Below are positions 34,055-45,258 of a stretch of DNA of 64,000 nt, piece after piece. The notes under the pieces were generated by a model. That model saw nothing but the letters and a program-made list of their open reading frames with translations. It was not told the DNA's origin and did not search any database. Origin of the DNA: Endomychus coccineus (taxonomy: Eukaryota; Arthropoda; Insecta; Coleoptera; Endomychidae); assembly GCA_958510875.1 (NCBI GenBank), contig OY294069.1, positions 165,663,111 through 165,727,110 on the forward strand, in the 5' to 3' direction. Both the position numbers and the translations under genes were made by a program. Each line of letters opens with the position of its first letter. Within the stretch, counting starts at the first letter, position 1.

Positions 34055-35639
34055 AAAATCACGATGTGAAATGCCAATTTTACCAGACTGAAAAGGATAA
34101 TAAGTAAATAATACTTGTCCAGACTACTTAAATAATTTCATCTTCCTCCTACTGCGTATATATTTTCTAAGTCAAACAACATACCTCATCAAGATACATG
34201 CAAGAATAATGGTACAGGAAAAAAAAACAACCCCTACATGTAACTCTATGGAAAGGTTTGCGAATACAAATTGATAATATTGTAATAAATATTACATTCT
34301 TTGATGAGGTGGGTCATCTTAGATGTTGAACATTTCCAAAATTGACTCCTCGTACCTCGACCTTGGCAAACTGATGGTTCAGAAGCAGATAGTTGCATTT
34401 TCAAAACCTGAATCTCTGACAGTTTTTTGAAGCAAATACATTATCTCATCCTTCTAGAATCATCAGTCGTTTATCCTCTTTACGAACTTTGAATTGGAAT
34501 TTCAACACTAATGCAGCACGAATTCAGTATTTAAACTAAGACATGGAAACAGAAATATTTTTCTGAAAACATCCCGTTTGTCTTGGTTCAGAAAATATTT
34601 TCTGCTGAAGAGCTTTAAAAGAGGAACTAAGAACAATGAATGAATTTACTACTTACAAAAGAAGTGAAACAAATAGTGATGACAATCCAAAATTCTGAAG
34701 GATTTTTTTCGATTTTGTATCAAATGTGTTCCGGCAATGCTGATTTATTGGATATTATTTCCTGAAGAGATATTTACAGACCTAGGTTATGTGGAGAGTG
34801 TGTATTTGAAGCATCAAGAAGTTACGAATAAAAGACCCTCCATCGAAATAATTATCATTTCTTTTCAGAAGTTTACAAACCACCTTTTTAACTAAAACAT
34901 GATTTCTAACATGGTGTCAAAAATTTTACTTCCTTCCCAAATTGTGTCGAATTAACTCATATGGATTTATTGAGCACCATATTCGAAAAAACTATAACAT
35001 AGACTAAAAACTATTGAAATCTTGTTCTTGAACTGTTTATCATTTCGTGCAATAATCCTGTTGAGAAACTTTTTCATCATTATTTATATTTCTGAGCTCC
35101 GAGTTTATAATTTTTGAAATTCAACGCCATGAACTTGTTTATCGGATAACCTTTGGTACAACTACTGAATTGTAGAAGTTATAATAGCACATAACATATT
35201 ACTTTCGAGTATAATGTAAATGAAGTCCATTAATTTAGAATTATCGTGTTTTTTTACAACTTATACCACAAATTCTAAAGAACTCATGAATAAATATGAA
35301 CTATTTTTACTGAGGGTATTGCATTATGCATCGAACAAGGTGGATTGAACATGATAATGTTACTTGTCTGTTATGTACATAAATGTTAATCATATGTCTA
35401 AAAATGAGGCAATAAGACATACATTGTAAAATTAACATTCGTCAGGCAGTGGAGGATAAATACAGTGGCGAAACAATTCTTGGAATAAAATGCATAGCTG
35501 CGATGATAACTATTTTCCACCAAAATCCTTTAATTATATTTTCCAATCATGTTTCAAAATGTCCATCCAATTGCCCTACAGTGTATGAACTAACAGTGGC
35601 CAGTGAAGACCGGGTATACACACGAGACCAAGACTGGGA
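34055..35639. other. No recognisable gene
   Basis: AT-rich spacer with no recognised repeats. The 70-codon frame at 35449-35661 runs into LINE-derived sequence. Confidence 0.5.
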
Positions 35640-36090
35640 AAGGAACATCAACGGAAACTAAAAAGCTGTTGAGTTAACCAGAATGGGTTCATCAGCCCCA
35701 TATATTGCCCAGAACATGTACTCGGACTGACGTGAAACACTCCGACGAAGCACTGGGTCAAAAAACAACTAAGAGAGCGCTGGATTGAAGCTTCTCACAA
35801 GCACCACGGTAAAACTTTTATTAAAGAACTGAAGAACTGCTCAATATGAGTATGAGTTGAAATCAGGTCAAAACAACAACATGTCGCCTCACTGGTAATA
35901 GCCCAATGAGAGGTTCTATTGTCAAAACGCGAGAAATTAGAACGTAAAAGACAAACAATATTCGGACAGCCCAGGTAATCCCCCAAGGGTACAACAACTG
36001 ATGAGGAACCTGTACAAAATACTTCAAGGAACCAGAGCATCGGAGATGGTGAAAGCATCAGCATCAAAGGAAAATAATATTTGATAATAG
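35640..36090 (+). mobile_element. LINE C-terminal fragment (end of RNase H to 3' end)
   Basis: Plus-strand frames give ELTRMGSSAPYI, EHVLGLT, KKQLRERWIEASHKHHGK and FGQPRVIPQG, in an order matching the post-RNase-H region of RNase-H LINEs (ADELA+.GS..P, W...R.W...K..., IFGQPR near the C-terminus). Frameshifted and short. Not obviously the same family as 45.0-45.8 kb. Confidence 0.5.
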
Positions 36091-36267
36091 GACATAGGTA
36101 TAGTTTAACGATATAATCTTGAATATAAATATGACCAATGTGATAAATAGTTCATCGAAAACAAATCATAATTGAAGCTATTTATCAACTGCACAGATCA
36201 ATCTGTATGTGAATCAGGTAAGGTGAGTTTTGAAAATACCAATAATAATACCGATATTCCTAGTATA

Positions 36268-36688
36268 CGAGGGCAAGATGAAAAGTTCCTGAAAAATAAA
36301 ACAGATGGCGCGAGAATCAAAAATTCCATGTGACATTTGTGACTGATATGTCATTCAGTTCTGTTTTGACACCCATCGAAAGCCAGCAACCTTGACTATT
36401 TTTGCAAACATGGAAAAAGTGAATTTCGCGTCGATATTTAAATGCGATAAGGACTTTTTGCACCGCATGTGGCAAAGAAAACAGTGCAACGCACCGGCGC
36501 ACAGGTCCGCAGTCGAAATGGCAAAATTACATGAATTGCGCTACGAATTGGTTTGTGATCCACCATATTCTCCAGATTTGGCCCCCTGCGATTTGTATCT
36601 ATTTCCAAACTTGAAGAACTGGCTCAGCGGAAAGAAATGAGGTCATCGTTGAAACTAACGCCAATTTTGAAAGATTGTCGAAATCGTA
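36268..36688 (+). mobile_element. mariner-A copy truncated by another element
   Basis: Left terminus after TA with CGAGGGCAAGATGAAAAGTT, then leader, ATG at 36411 (MEKVNFASIFKCDKDFL), an internal deletion, and the C-terminal half (CNAPAHRSAVEMAKLHELRY, PPYSPDLAPCDLYLFPNLKN). At ..GAAATCGTA the CCGGGATATC element begins. The mariner's remaining 3' end is not found on the other side. Confidence 0.88.
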
Positions 36689-37785
36689 CCGGGATATCAA
36701 AAATTATCTTGGTCAAGGGTGGTTGTGGAATCTAAAACGTGTGTCTTACTTTACGTTTGAAATAATTAGGTCACTGTCACACTGACATCATCAATAATCA
36801 TTAATTTGAAGTTTCTAAAAGTACGAAATTTCGCAATTTTATACGAATATTGTAACACTCAGAAGTCTTTAGCGCTTTGGACTCCGGGATTTTCACGTGG
36901 CCTATCGAAATTAGAAGCTTCGAATTATCTAAAAACATAATTGCATGAACGCCAGACGTCCTATGTAATTGGCTACAAACAAAATCATTTTGACATATGC
37001 CTCGAGGAGCTCACTGCGCGTAAGTTAGAGTTTATACATTTTACCTCGGTCTTGTTAATTTGGGGCCGTTTCTTGCCCCGTGTGTAATTGGCTACAAACG
37101 AAATCATTTTGACATATGCCTCGAGGAGCTCACTGCGCGTAAGTTAGAGTTTATACATTTTACCTCGGTCTTGTTAATTTGGGGCCGTTTCTTGCCCCGT
37201 GTGACCGGCGCCAGTTGTAATAAAGTGTTTTTTTTGACTATGGGCCGCTAGCTTTTACCCGCTTCGTGTATATTTTAGTCGCGAGAAAATTCCCTTTGGT
37301 ACGTCGCACGTTAGACGCGCGTAGCTGAGATCTGAGAATAGCTCACTGTTTTAATTAAATTTTCCTATTTAATGGACATTTATCGAAAAAAGAAGGGCCG
37401 TCGGGCACGGTCCGATACTAAATCTAACTACATGGAGCGAAAACGGCACGCGAAAAGTCGTCGTAAAGCCGTATTAGGTACAACCTAATACCTCGCGTGC
37501 TACGGGCTTCTCACGTGAACGTCATTCGATTTACGAAAAATTAACTATTTCAAAACAGTTTTTGACCAGGATTGTGTATCACGACTTCTGAAAAGGTTCA
37601 AAGTTTACATAATTATTTCATAATTTGTAGTTCAATATTGTTTTACAACTGAAATAAATAGGTATGAAATTTGTAGGTTATTGATGATGTCAGTGTGACA
37701 GTGACATAATTATTTCAAACGTAAAGTAAGACACACGTTTTAGATTCCACAACCACCCTTGACCAAGATAATTTTTGAGATACAA
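36689..37785. mobile_element. Non-autonomous DD40D-TIR element with 'cargo' repeat
   Basis: The left TIR (CCGGGATATCAAAAATTATC onward, about 110 bp) and the inverted right TIR (about 37680-37785, outermost bases degraded to GAGATAC) match the ends of 30209-32120. The inside is not transposase; it is the cargo repeat shared with 60215-60945 and, reversed, with 3310-4059. The copy contains a fresh 119-bp tandem duplication. Confidence 0.88.
36965..37202. repeat. 119-bp tandem duplication
   Basis: 36965-37083 and 37084-37202 are direct copies differing at one visible base (ACAAACAAAAT against ACAAACGAAAT). The 60-kb copy of the element has the unit once. Confidence 0.93.
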
Positions 37786-38810
37786 GACCTCGAAGCAAAA
37801 TGAAAAAAATGAAACTACCCAAAAATTGGCTTGAAACCCCACCATATCTATATCCTTTTTCTATGATAGGTTGAGTGTAAGAAGTAACGGAAAGTGACAT
37901 TTTTTTAGAGATGCCGTGCACCAAGAAAACAATCTATGTATTTACTTCGGTATATATTTTTTCATATTTTGAGAAATTCTTACTCGCATACTTCTAGATG
38001 AATTTGGTTTGTAGCGTTGATACTAAACGTTACAGACTCCATGAATTTGGAACAACCATTTTTAGGGAACATATGCCCCTGTTCAATAGAAAAATAAAAC
38101 GAAATTAAGTTTGCATTCATACATCAAAATTTCATTGGACACTACAGTTACGCGGCTGAATAGAAACAGAAAAGAAGTCGTCAGAAAATGGATTTATTCG
38201 TTTATAGAGATCATATTATAATATCGCTAGTCCTCGGAAATGTAATTTCAAGGAACTTTTTAGAAGCCTTGACGATTACCTCCTAACATGGTTTAAGAAA
38301 TATAATAAGATTTCGAAGTATGTTCATCCCCCGCCACTGACAGATTGACACGTTACAATTCATTTATTGAAAAATATACAACAGGTTTTTATCAGCACAT
38401 TCTCGACTCTTGACATCTTACTCATTTCTCAATTTCCTATTTATGGTCATGTATTAATTAATTCACTACATACTCGCGTGAATCAAATATTAATAAAGTC
38501 GTTATTTGTGACGCATAAGGCCTTTATATAGAAATTGATAACGCACTTATTGTTTAGCATCAGCAAAATTGAACTGGCATTATTAATTATTCGCGCTCAC
38601 ATTTAGTATTTCACCAGTTTAAAAAAAGGAAGAAAGCAAATAGTCATATGTATGTAAATGAAAAGTTTGATGATTAGATTATTGATAACTACATTTCATT
38701 TAACTCTTTGAGATTTAGAATGGATATAAAGACAAACCAAATCATAGATACTCTCATGATATAATAAGCTGTTGTTTTCTTGTCATGCTGATTATGTATA
38801 CAACTAAGAT
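37786..38810. other. No recognisable gene
   Basis: AT-rich spacer, nothing recognised. Confidence 0.55.
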
Positions 38811-38814
38811 ATAT

Positions 38815-39320
38815 GCCTCCATGTGGTGGTTCACGCAGCATCCTCTGATACAATGGCTATCAACGCTGGTGTTGAACAGGAATCTGTCTTGGCACTAACT
38901 TCGTTTCTGTTACATATAAACGATCTGCTGAAAAAAAAAACACATGTCCCTTCCACAGCTTTGTAGCTAATGATACACGTCATACCGCTTTCTCATCTAG
39001 AGCCCCTATAGCATCCAATGAAGATAGATGAGCGAAACAGAGACATGTTGACGCAATTAATGGAGATCTGGCAAAGATTTTGTAATGGAACCCCTAATAT
39101 GATAATGTCAAGTACAATGAAGCCTTCCATATCCATGCTCGGAACCACCACCAACAGCACCCTCTCTGGTTATGATCATGTGAGATAGATTGCGAAAACC
39201 GGATGATGTCACACTTACGAGTTCATTTGAGTATCTAGAACATCATAGAAACATGGGAAATCTCTCCCTTTTCTATAGATATTTCCATGGTCGGTGTTCA
39301 TCAGAAATCTCGTATGTTGT
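38815..39320 (+). mobile_element. LINE fragments, same family as 22.8 kb
   Basis: 38825-38935 reads VVHAASSDTMAINAGV, ESVLALTSFLLHINDLL. 39200-39320 reads DVTLTSSFEYLEHHRNMGNL, SLFYRYFHGRCSSEIS. The segment between is decayed and partly deleted. Confidence 0.65.
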
Positions 39321-39469
39321 TTCACCACGAGAATGTTGTTTCACTTTTAGAATAAAATGTTATATTATCTGCATTGGTTGCGTGTTGATTTTGTATATTT
39401 ATCCCCATATTATTATACTATTCTCAATGGTTTGTAGACACATTATTTATTTAGTGCTTGGAATCTCAA

Positions 39470-40110
39470 TTAAAACATGAAACCTCTTAATTAACTATTA
39501 TAACACCTAAATATTTGGTTTTATACGAGGTTTTATATACTGAGGTTCCCAAAGTTTGAGTTTCTACAAATATTGCATTAAAAATAGGTCACTTGACATG
39601 TGTTAATGAGGAAGCTCTGTAATCTGTCTATGTTATATTTAGTGATAATTTGAAAGTCTTTTTACATTGTTTTTTGACTTCTTCCAGTTATCAACAAAAA
39701 ATAGCCCACTATATCACCTGCCTTTGACAGTTATTTTCCTTCAATGTTAATATTAAGTAGAGATACGTTTGGAAGATAATTCGTTCTAGGATTGTACCTT
39801 GTGGAACTCCAATCTTCTTTTTTTGAAGGAAACTGATACCCACTTCCATTAATTCTTAGAGATCCTATTTGAAAGATTTCCATAGTAATTTAAAACATCT
39901 GCAAGTTTCTCGTGTTGCTTTCTTATTTTTATCAAGGTTATATGTTATTTCCTCGGTTATTTCTGCTGTAAGAGTGTACATTGCATCAGTTGTCCTTTTC
40001 CCTTCCGCAAAACCAAATTGTTTTCAAGTTATTTATTAGATTTTAGAAAGTTGGTAAATGTGTTTTATTAGCCAAGCAGGACGACAACTTTCAATTTTGT
40101 TCTTTTTTCC
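39470..40110 (-). mobile_element. Heavily decayed LINE reverse transcriptase
   Basis: Minus-strand frames give FCGRERTTDAMYTLTAEITE, EITYNLDKNKK, GVPQGTIL and TKYLGVI, in the order of an RT palm. The YADD box is not recognisable; the corresponding stretch reads IVGYFLLITGRS. Many frameshifts. Probably a second LINE family. Confidence 0.55.
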
Positions 40111-41303
40111 AGATTTATGTATTGAAGCTACTACTTTGAAGTAGGATTGAATCAGATTTGAAGAATCAGATGATGCAACCTAGGGTGCATCCCCAAAGAT
40201 TCACACAAACTTATGTTGAAACCACTTTAGATCATTCATTTATTGTATGTTTTATTATATCAGTCAAAATGAAGTTTAGTGATCCTAATGATTTAGAAGG
40301 AATAGTCAAACTAGTAGTGGAAGAATATAATGAAATTTTACCTGTACATATATTGCAAACCAGCAAAACGATAATTTAACATCAAAATTATAATGGTCAT
40401 TTTAACGAGGTAATTTTAGATTATTATTCAAGACTAAATATTCCAAGCAAACCGAGGTCGTAATAATAAAATTCATGTGCAACAAACAACCAGGAGATAC
40501 GTACAAATCAACACCAATGGGATACAAGTTCAAGCAATATAATTATTATAACTAATAACAAAAGCATGAACCTGAAATTAAATGAAACCGTGGCCGAATG
40601 CTTGGGTGATTCAGAAGATTAAGTTGCCTCTGAGGATATAAATTAAAGAGAATTAATTACAAACGTTGTGATTATGAATAGCAAAATTCTTACAAACACC
40701 GGACGGACATCATAATTAAATTGGATGATAATTACAATGTTTAAGGAGTTTAACCGTTTATCGAAATACCACATGTCATTCAAAATGTTGAATTGACACG
40801 AGATGTCTTGAATTGGTCTGTGGTTTTGAAGTTCATATGATAAACATATGTTTTTAAAATTGAAACGATTCCTTTAAACCAGTGGTGGGCAAAATAAGTC
40901 CGCGATCTGCTGTGCTTTTTATGCGGTCGGCGAGAAGAAGAGAAAATTATTATACACGATGCAATGATACACATTATAACGAAACTGTTTGAATTTGTCA
41001 AACATGACTCTTCGTATTCAGTTAAATTCTTGCAGTAGTTTGTCGGTGCACTGCTGTTCCGACAAATTCCCTGCATCAGTTGCATGCTACGAATTTTCTA
41101 GTACAGATATGCTTATAATTGAAAATAGTTGTCTTTCGACGTATATTTGCGAACAAACCTTCTTAATAATGAACCTCAATAAAAATTCCTGACGAATACG
41201 CTTAACGGATGAACATTAAAGGCAGTATTAGAGATTTCTACAACAAAATTTATCTATCCAAATATAGATTAAATTCCAAATGAAATGGAACACTTCTATT
41301 ATT
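40111..41303. other. No recognisable gene
   Basis: AT-rich. The frame 40158-40379 has no known motif. Confidence 0.5.
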
Positions 41304-41760
41304 TCATAAGTTATTATGTTTTGAAAGTATTTTTATTATTATATCTGGAATCTCTAGTGGTGGAACAACAGGAGAGATTTCTGATGAGCACCGACCATGG
41401 AAATATCTATAGAAAAGGGAGAGATCTCCCACTTTTCTACGATGTTGTAGAGAGGACAATGAACTCGTAAGTGTGACATCTCCAATCAGACGAATAGGTC
41501 TCTTCTGGATGAAATCCAAGAGCTTCAGCGAGGAGCCGTACTCCAAACTTGTCAACAGTACTTCAGGACAGGTCGAACCTGTGCTTTGTAGATTATGAGG
41601 AGCTGCTGGTATGTAAAGTAGCTCTTGGCACGGAATAGAAAACCAAGTTCTTGTGAAACGGTTTTCGCAATGGACCTCACATGATCGTCCCATGAGATGG
41701 TACGGTGATCCCGTGATGAATAAATTATGAAAAAAAATGTTTGTGTCACCGCTTATCCGT
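41304..41760 (-). mobile_element. LINE thumb/C-terminal fragment, same family as 22.8 kb
   Basis: Minus strand gives WDDHVRSIAKTVSQELGFLF, RAKSYFTYQQLLIIYKAQVR, then FIQKRPIRLIGDVTLTSS, LQHRRKVGDLSLFYRYFHGR and CSSEIS, with one frameshift. The orientation is opposite to the two related fragments. Confidence 0.75.
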
Positions 41761-41902
41761 TTAAATTTATTATGTGACCACCCCTGGTTCAAACCATAGA
41801 TCATTTACTTATAAAATTCGTTTATTTTATAAAAATAAGATTCTTGACCCAGTATGAATTATATATAAAAATTCTCGGGAAATAGGTCACATTAACACTT
41901 TG

Positions 41903-41964
41903 TTTTAAATATTCGTCTTTACGTACGTTTCGGTCTCACGACCATCATCAGAAGACTCACTATG
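41903..41964 (-). other. 62-bp block unique to the left Penelope arm
   Basis: The left arm reads AACACTTTG, then this block, then TCTAAAAAGG. The right arm joins AACACTTTG directly to TCTAAAAAGG. Block edges are ambiguous by one or two bases because of a shared TG/T. It contains the complete hammerhead fold. Confidence 0.9.
41915..41956 (-). ncRNA. Hammerhead ribozyme (type I, Penelope type)
   Basis: On the minus strand: stem I 3' strand GUCUU, core CUGAUGA, one extra U, stem II GGUC-GUGA-GACC, core GAA, a two-base stem III (AC...GU) closed by a GUAC tetraloop, A at the cleavage position, then stem I 5' strand AAGAC, which pairs exactly with GUCUU. All conserved core residues are present. 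Predicted cleavage is after 41920 (minus-strand reading). Hammerheads are known in Penelope-like elements, where they process the terminal repeats. Activity is inferred, and the unpaired U before stem II is slightly unusual. Confidence 0.85.
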
Positions 41965-42289
41965 TCTAAAAAGGGGTTTATTAAAACTAATTATAGCACA
42001 AGCGTCCAAATCGCACAATTTAACTTCAATCAAAAGAGCTCACGCCGTCGAAACGAATAGAACTACGAATAATCGAAATTGTATCATTAGTATTAAAGTA
42101 TAAAAAAAATTTTGTGGTAAGAATCCGCTATTCAGTAATATTATTAAAATATATGAGTGCATATTGGTATTCTCACAACAACTGAGAAGAACGAAGTTAT
42201 TTGTCGAGTATCTACTTTCGAAACCCGATGTGTAGGATTTATGAGTAGGTACTTAAGAAAGGTTTCAGACCTGTACTGGAAAATTACTA

Positions 42290-42660
42290 TTACGCATTCT
42301 TCCTAAAAACATTTCCAACAATTATAAAGACGTATGTAAGAATTTGCAAGAGATTATTTTTAATCAAATTAGTATAAATATGACTTAGATTTTGTGTGTC
42401 TACCCTATGATTTACAGATTTGGGGTCCCGTTTTATGTGAATCATCTCCAGGATAGATATTTTATAATAATTGGTTTCCTTAGTTAAGATATTAACATTT
42501 TTGTAATCAAATTGATGGTTATAATCAAAGCAGTGCTTAGCAAGGGCGGTGGAATATTCTAAGTTGTTATTTCTTGTGCTATATTTATGGCCGTACATTC
42601 TTTTTTGTAAATTTGTTTAGAGATTCCAGTATAGGTTCCATCACAATCTAAACAATTCAA
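42290..42660 (-). pseudogene. Penelope GIY-YIG endonuclease domain
   Basis: The frame starts after the RT stop as YKLNCLDCDGTYTGIS, has the CxxC pair and the GIY-YIG-like core. It shifts by one base in an A run near 42605 and then reads RMYGHKYSTRNNNLEYSTAL, AKHCFDYNHQFDYKNVNILT, LEMIHIKRDPKSVNHR. In intact elements this domain is fused to the RT and nicks target DNA. The TAA between RT and endonuclease and the frameshift would prevent that. Confidence 0.85.
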
Positions 42661-42681
42661 TTTATACGCTGTGTGGGTTTG

Positions 42682-43938
42682 TTAATCTTTGGGTATTACA
42701 GGTTTTAGATTTGAGAAATATTTCCCAACACAGTTAGTAGGTTTATGCGCAACATTTATATCATACTTTTTCAAACATTTTTTAATTTTCTCTGAGGTCT
42801 CCGGAATGTAAGGTAGAGTTATAAAATTGTCTGTATTACCTTTTATGTTAGTTTTATACGACGAACCATTATGGATTTTGTTTATTCTTTCTTTAATGAT
42901 AGGATTGAAAGAAGTTTTTGGGTAGCCATTCAATTCTAGTGTATTACGAACAATTTTTAAATTTTTGGGGCGGTCATCTGCGTGGGACATTTTTATCGCG
43001 CGATCTGTAAGGCTGTTTGGTGCAACGGAATTGAAGTGAAGATAACGTTGAGACCATACTTCTTTAGTAAACCAAGAGGTTTTTATTTTTCCATCTGCAT
43101 CATGCCTAATGTTCATATCTAGGAAATTCATGTTATTGTTTAATTCTATTTCACAAGTGAATTGAAGTTTACAGTGGAAATTGTTAAATTTATCAATTAC
43201 ATATTGAATTTTATCGTTGGGAACACACATAAGGCAATCATCTACATACCGTTTAAAGAATACAGGCCGAAAATCTAATGAACTCATAACAGATTCCTCA
43301 AGGCACTCCATAACGAGGTTAGCAATGGTAGCTGAAATAGGAGATCCCAATGCTGTGCCGAATATTTGTCCAAAAAATTGCTCACCATACTGAAAGTATG
43401 TGCATTCTAAACAAAATTTTACAGCATTTATAAATTCCGATTGATCTAGAGGTGTGTGGTTTTTAATCTCTGCCCAACGTTTTTTGATGCTATTCAATGC
43501 CAAAACAGGTATATTTGTAAATAAAGAAACAACGTCCAAGGAAATCAGTTGATGGTTTACGGGTACGGTTTGATTTTTTATAAATTCATTAAAGTGCCAT
43601 GAGTCTTTTACATAGAATTCATTTTTTCCTATTATATTATTGATAGATTTTGATAGAAATTTTGATAAATTGTAAGTAGGCGCTCCAATATTACTAACAA
43701 TGGGTCTTAGAGGTATATCATTTTTATGTAGTTTTGGAAGCCCATAGATATAAGGTGCTAGCCCATTATGGCAAATTAATTTATTTTTTAATTCAATAGG
43801 GATTATCTTATTCTTATGCCATTTATTTATCAATTTATTCATGTTGTTTTGTACTGATAAAGTAGGATCAGATTTTAATTTTTTATAAGTTGTTTCATTA
43901 TTTACAAAAAAGAATGTACGGCCATAAATATAGCACAA
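42682..43938 (-). pseudogene. Penelope reverse transcriptase (5' truncated)
   Basis: Open for 418 codons. The first 11-12 are read from the inverted arm and are artefactual. Telomerase-like RT motifs: YGLPKLHKNDIPLRPIVSNI (residues about 65-84), SLDVVSLFTNIP (motif A, 133-144), GTALGSPISATIANLVME (motif B, 194-211), KRYVDDCLMCVP (motif C, 229-240), then NMNFLDMNI and a C-terminal region ending VIPKD at a TAA. The N-terminal part found in full Penelope proteins is missing. Confidence 0.9.
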
Positions 43939-44156
43939 GAAATAACAACTTAGAAAATTCCACCGCCCTTGCTAAGCACTGCTTTGATTATAACCATCAC
44001 TTTGATTACAAAAATGTTAATATCTTAACTAAGGAAACCAATTATTATAAAAGATCTATCCTGGAGATGATTCACATAAAACGGGACCCCAAATCTGTAA
44101 ATCATAGGGTAGACACACAAAATCTAAGTCATATTTATACTAATTTGATTAAATAA
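43890..44156 (+). pseudogene. Inverted partial GIY-YIG copy in the right Penelope arm
   Basis: Plus-strand frame KRMYGHKYSTRNNNLENSTA ... HIKRDPKSVNHR, nearly identical to the minus-strand domain at 42290-42600. It lacks the CxxC/GIY start, so it cannot act alone. It is part of the inverted terminal repeat. Confidence 0.88.
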
Positions 44157-44597
44157 TCTCTTGCAAATTCTTACATACGTCTTTATAATTGTTGAAAATG
44201 TTTTTAGGAAGAATGCGTAATAGTAATTTTCCAGTACAGGTCTGAAACCTTTCTTAAGTACCTACTCATAAGTCCTACACATCTGGTTTCGGAAGTAGAT
44301 ACTCGACAAATAACTTCGTTCTTCTCAGTTGTTGTGAGAATACCAATATGCACTCATATATTTTAATAATATTACTGAATAGCGGATTCTTACTACAAAA
44401 AATTTTTTTATACTTTAATACTGACGATACAATTTCGATTATTCGTAGTTCTGTTCGTTTCGACGGCGTGAGCTCTTTTGATTGAAGTTAAATTGTGCGA
44501 TTTGGACGCTTGTACTATAATTAGTTTTAATAAACCCCTTTTTAGACAAAGTGTTAATGTGACCTATTTCCCGAGAATTTTTATATATAATTTATTT

Positions 44598-45004
44598 TAT
44601 AAAGACCGAAAAAGAATATAACAGTAAAATAATTATCATTCAAACGGTATTCACAAAATTCTAACTGGGGAGATTAAATCTGATAAAATCGATTCTGTTA
44701 ACAATTAAACCAATTAGAAGGCGCTTTTGAACATTTCGTTGCAAGTCATACTTCAATTTATGGTGTGACAACGGAGATGTATATCTTTCCAAGGAATATA
44801 AAGATGTTTTAATCCAAAGGAGTCATATTCCTTTTTCCATTCTCCACAACAAAATAGTGTAAAGGGAATGGTATTTTCTGAAGATTTAAATAATTCCAAA
44901 GTCAATAATTGAACAATCACTGGTTAGAAATTATAAAGGAAAGATATCAAGTTTGATGTAATAAAGAGTACAGATCAATTAACATTAGGATTGTTCAGAA
45001 TTTA
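44598..45004. other. No recognisable gene
   Basis: AT-rich spacer between the Penelope element and the LINE. Confidence 0.55.
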
Positions 45005-45258
45005 GATTCTATTGCGATGATAACTTTTCCCTGCACTCCAAGACAAGCCTAGAAGTAACTCTGTGGGCGCGAAGTGCGCCCAGGGCCGCCCTGCTGTCAG
45101 TGCAGATGTAAATCCGCCTACCTCGATAGTTTAATCTCAGGTTTTCCAGGGCACAGGTTCGTACTGCACAGACCTCAGCCTGGAAAACGGTTGCGTGGGC
45201 ACCTAGGGGAACTGAAATCTCCATTCTGGGTGTACACGAGTAGACTCCGGCTCCGCTA
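45005..45258 (-). mobile_element. LINE 5' segment, inverted (RNase H N-terminal half)
   Basis: Minus strand reads GAGVYSCTPRMEISVPLGAH, ATVFQAEVCAVRTCALENLR and ICTDSRAALGAL, with the first three RNase H acidic residues (D/E/D). It ends LVLECREKLSS at the left edge. The next residues of the same protein (ARNNKLQLVWVPAHSG) are on the plus strand, starting just right of 45258. Confidence 0.85.

Larger units (their letters stand above)
41857..44597 (-). mobile_element. Penelope-like element with long inverted arms
   Basis: The core (43938-42290) encodes RT then GIY-YIG on the minus strand. Flanking arms of about 0.7 kb are inverted copies of the element's 3' end: left 41857 to about 42606, right about 43906-44597. 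Both begin near 'aaattctcgggaaataggtcac'. The right arm repeats the C-terminal GIY-YIG codons on the plus strand. The RT starts abruptly at the junction with the right arm (43905), so the element is 5' truncated. Inverted or partial terminal copies are a known feature of Penelope-like elements. Confidence 0.9.
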
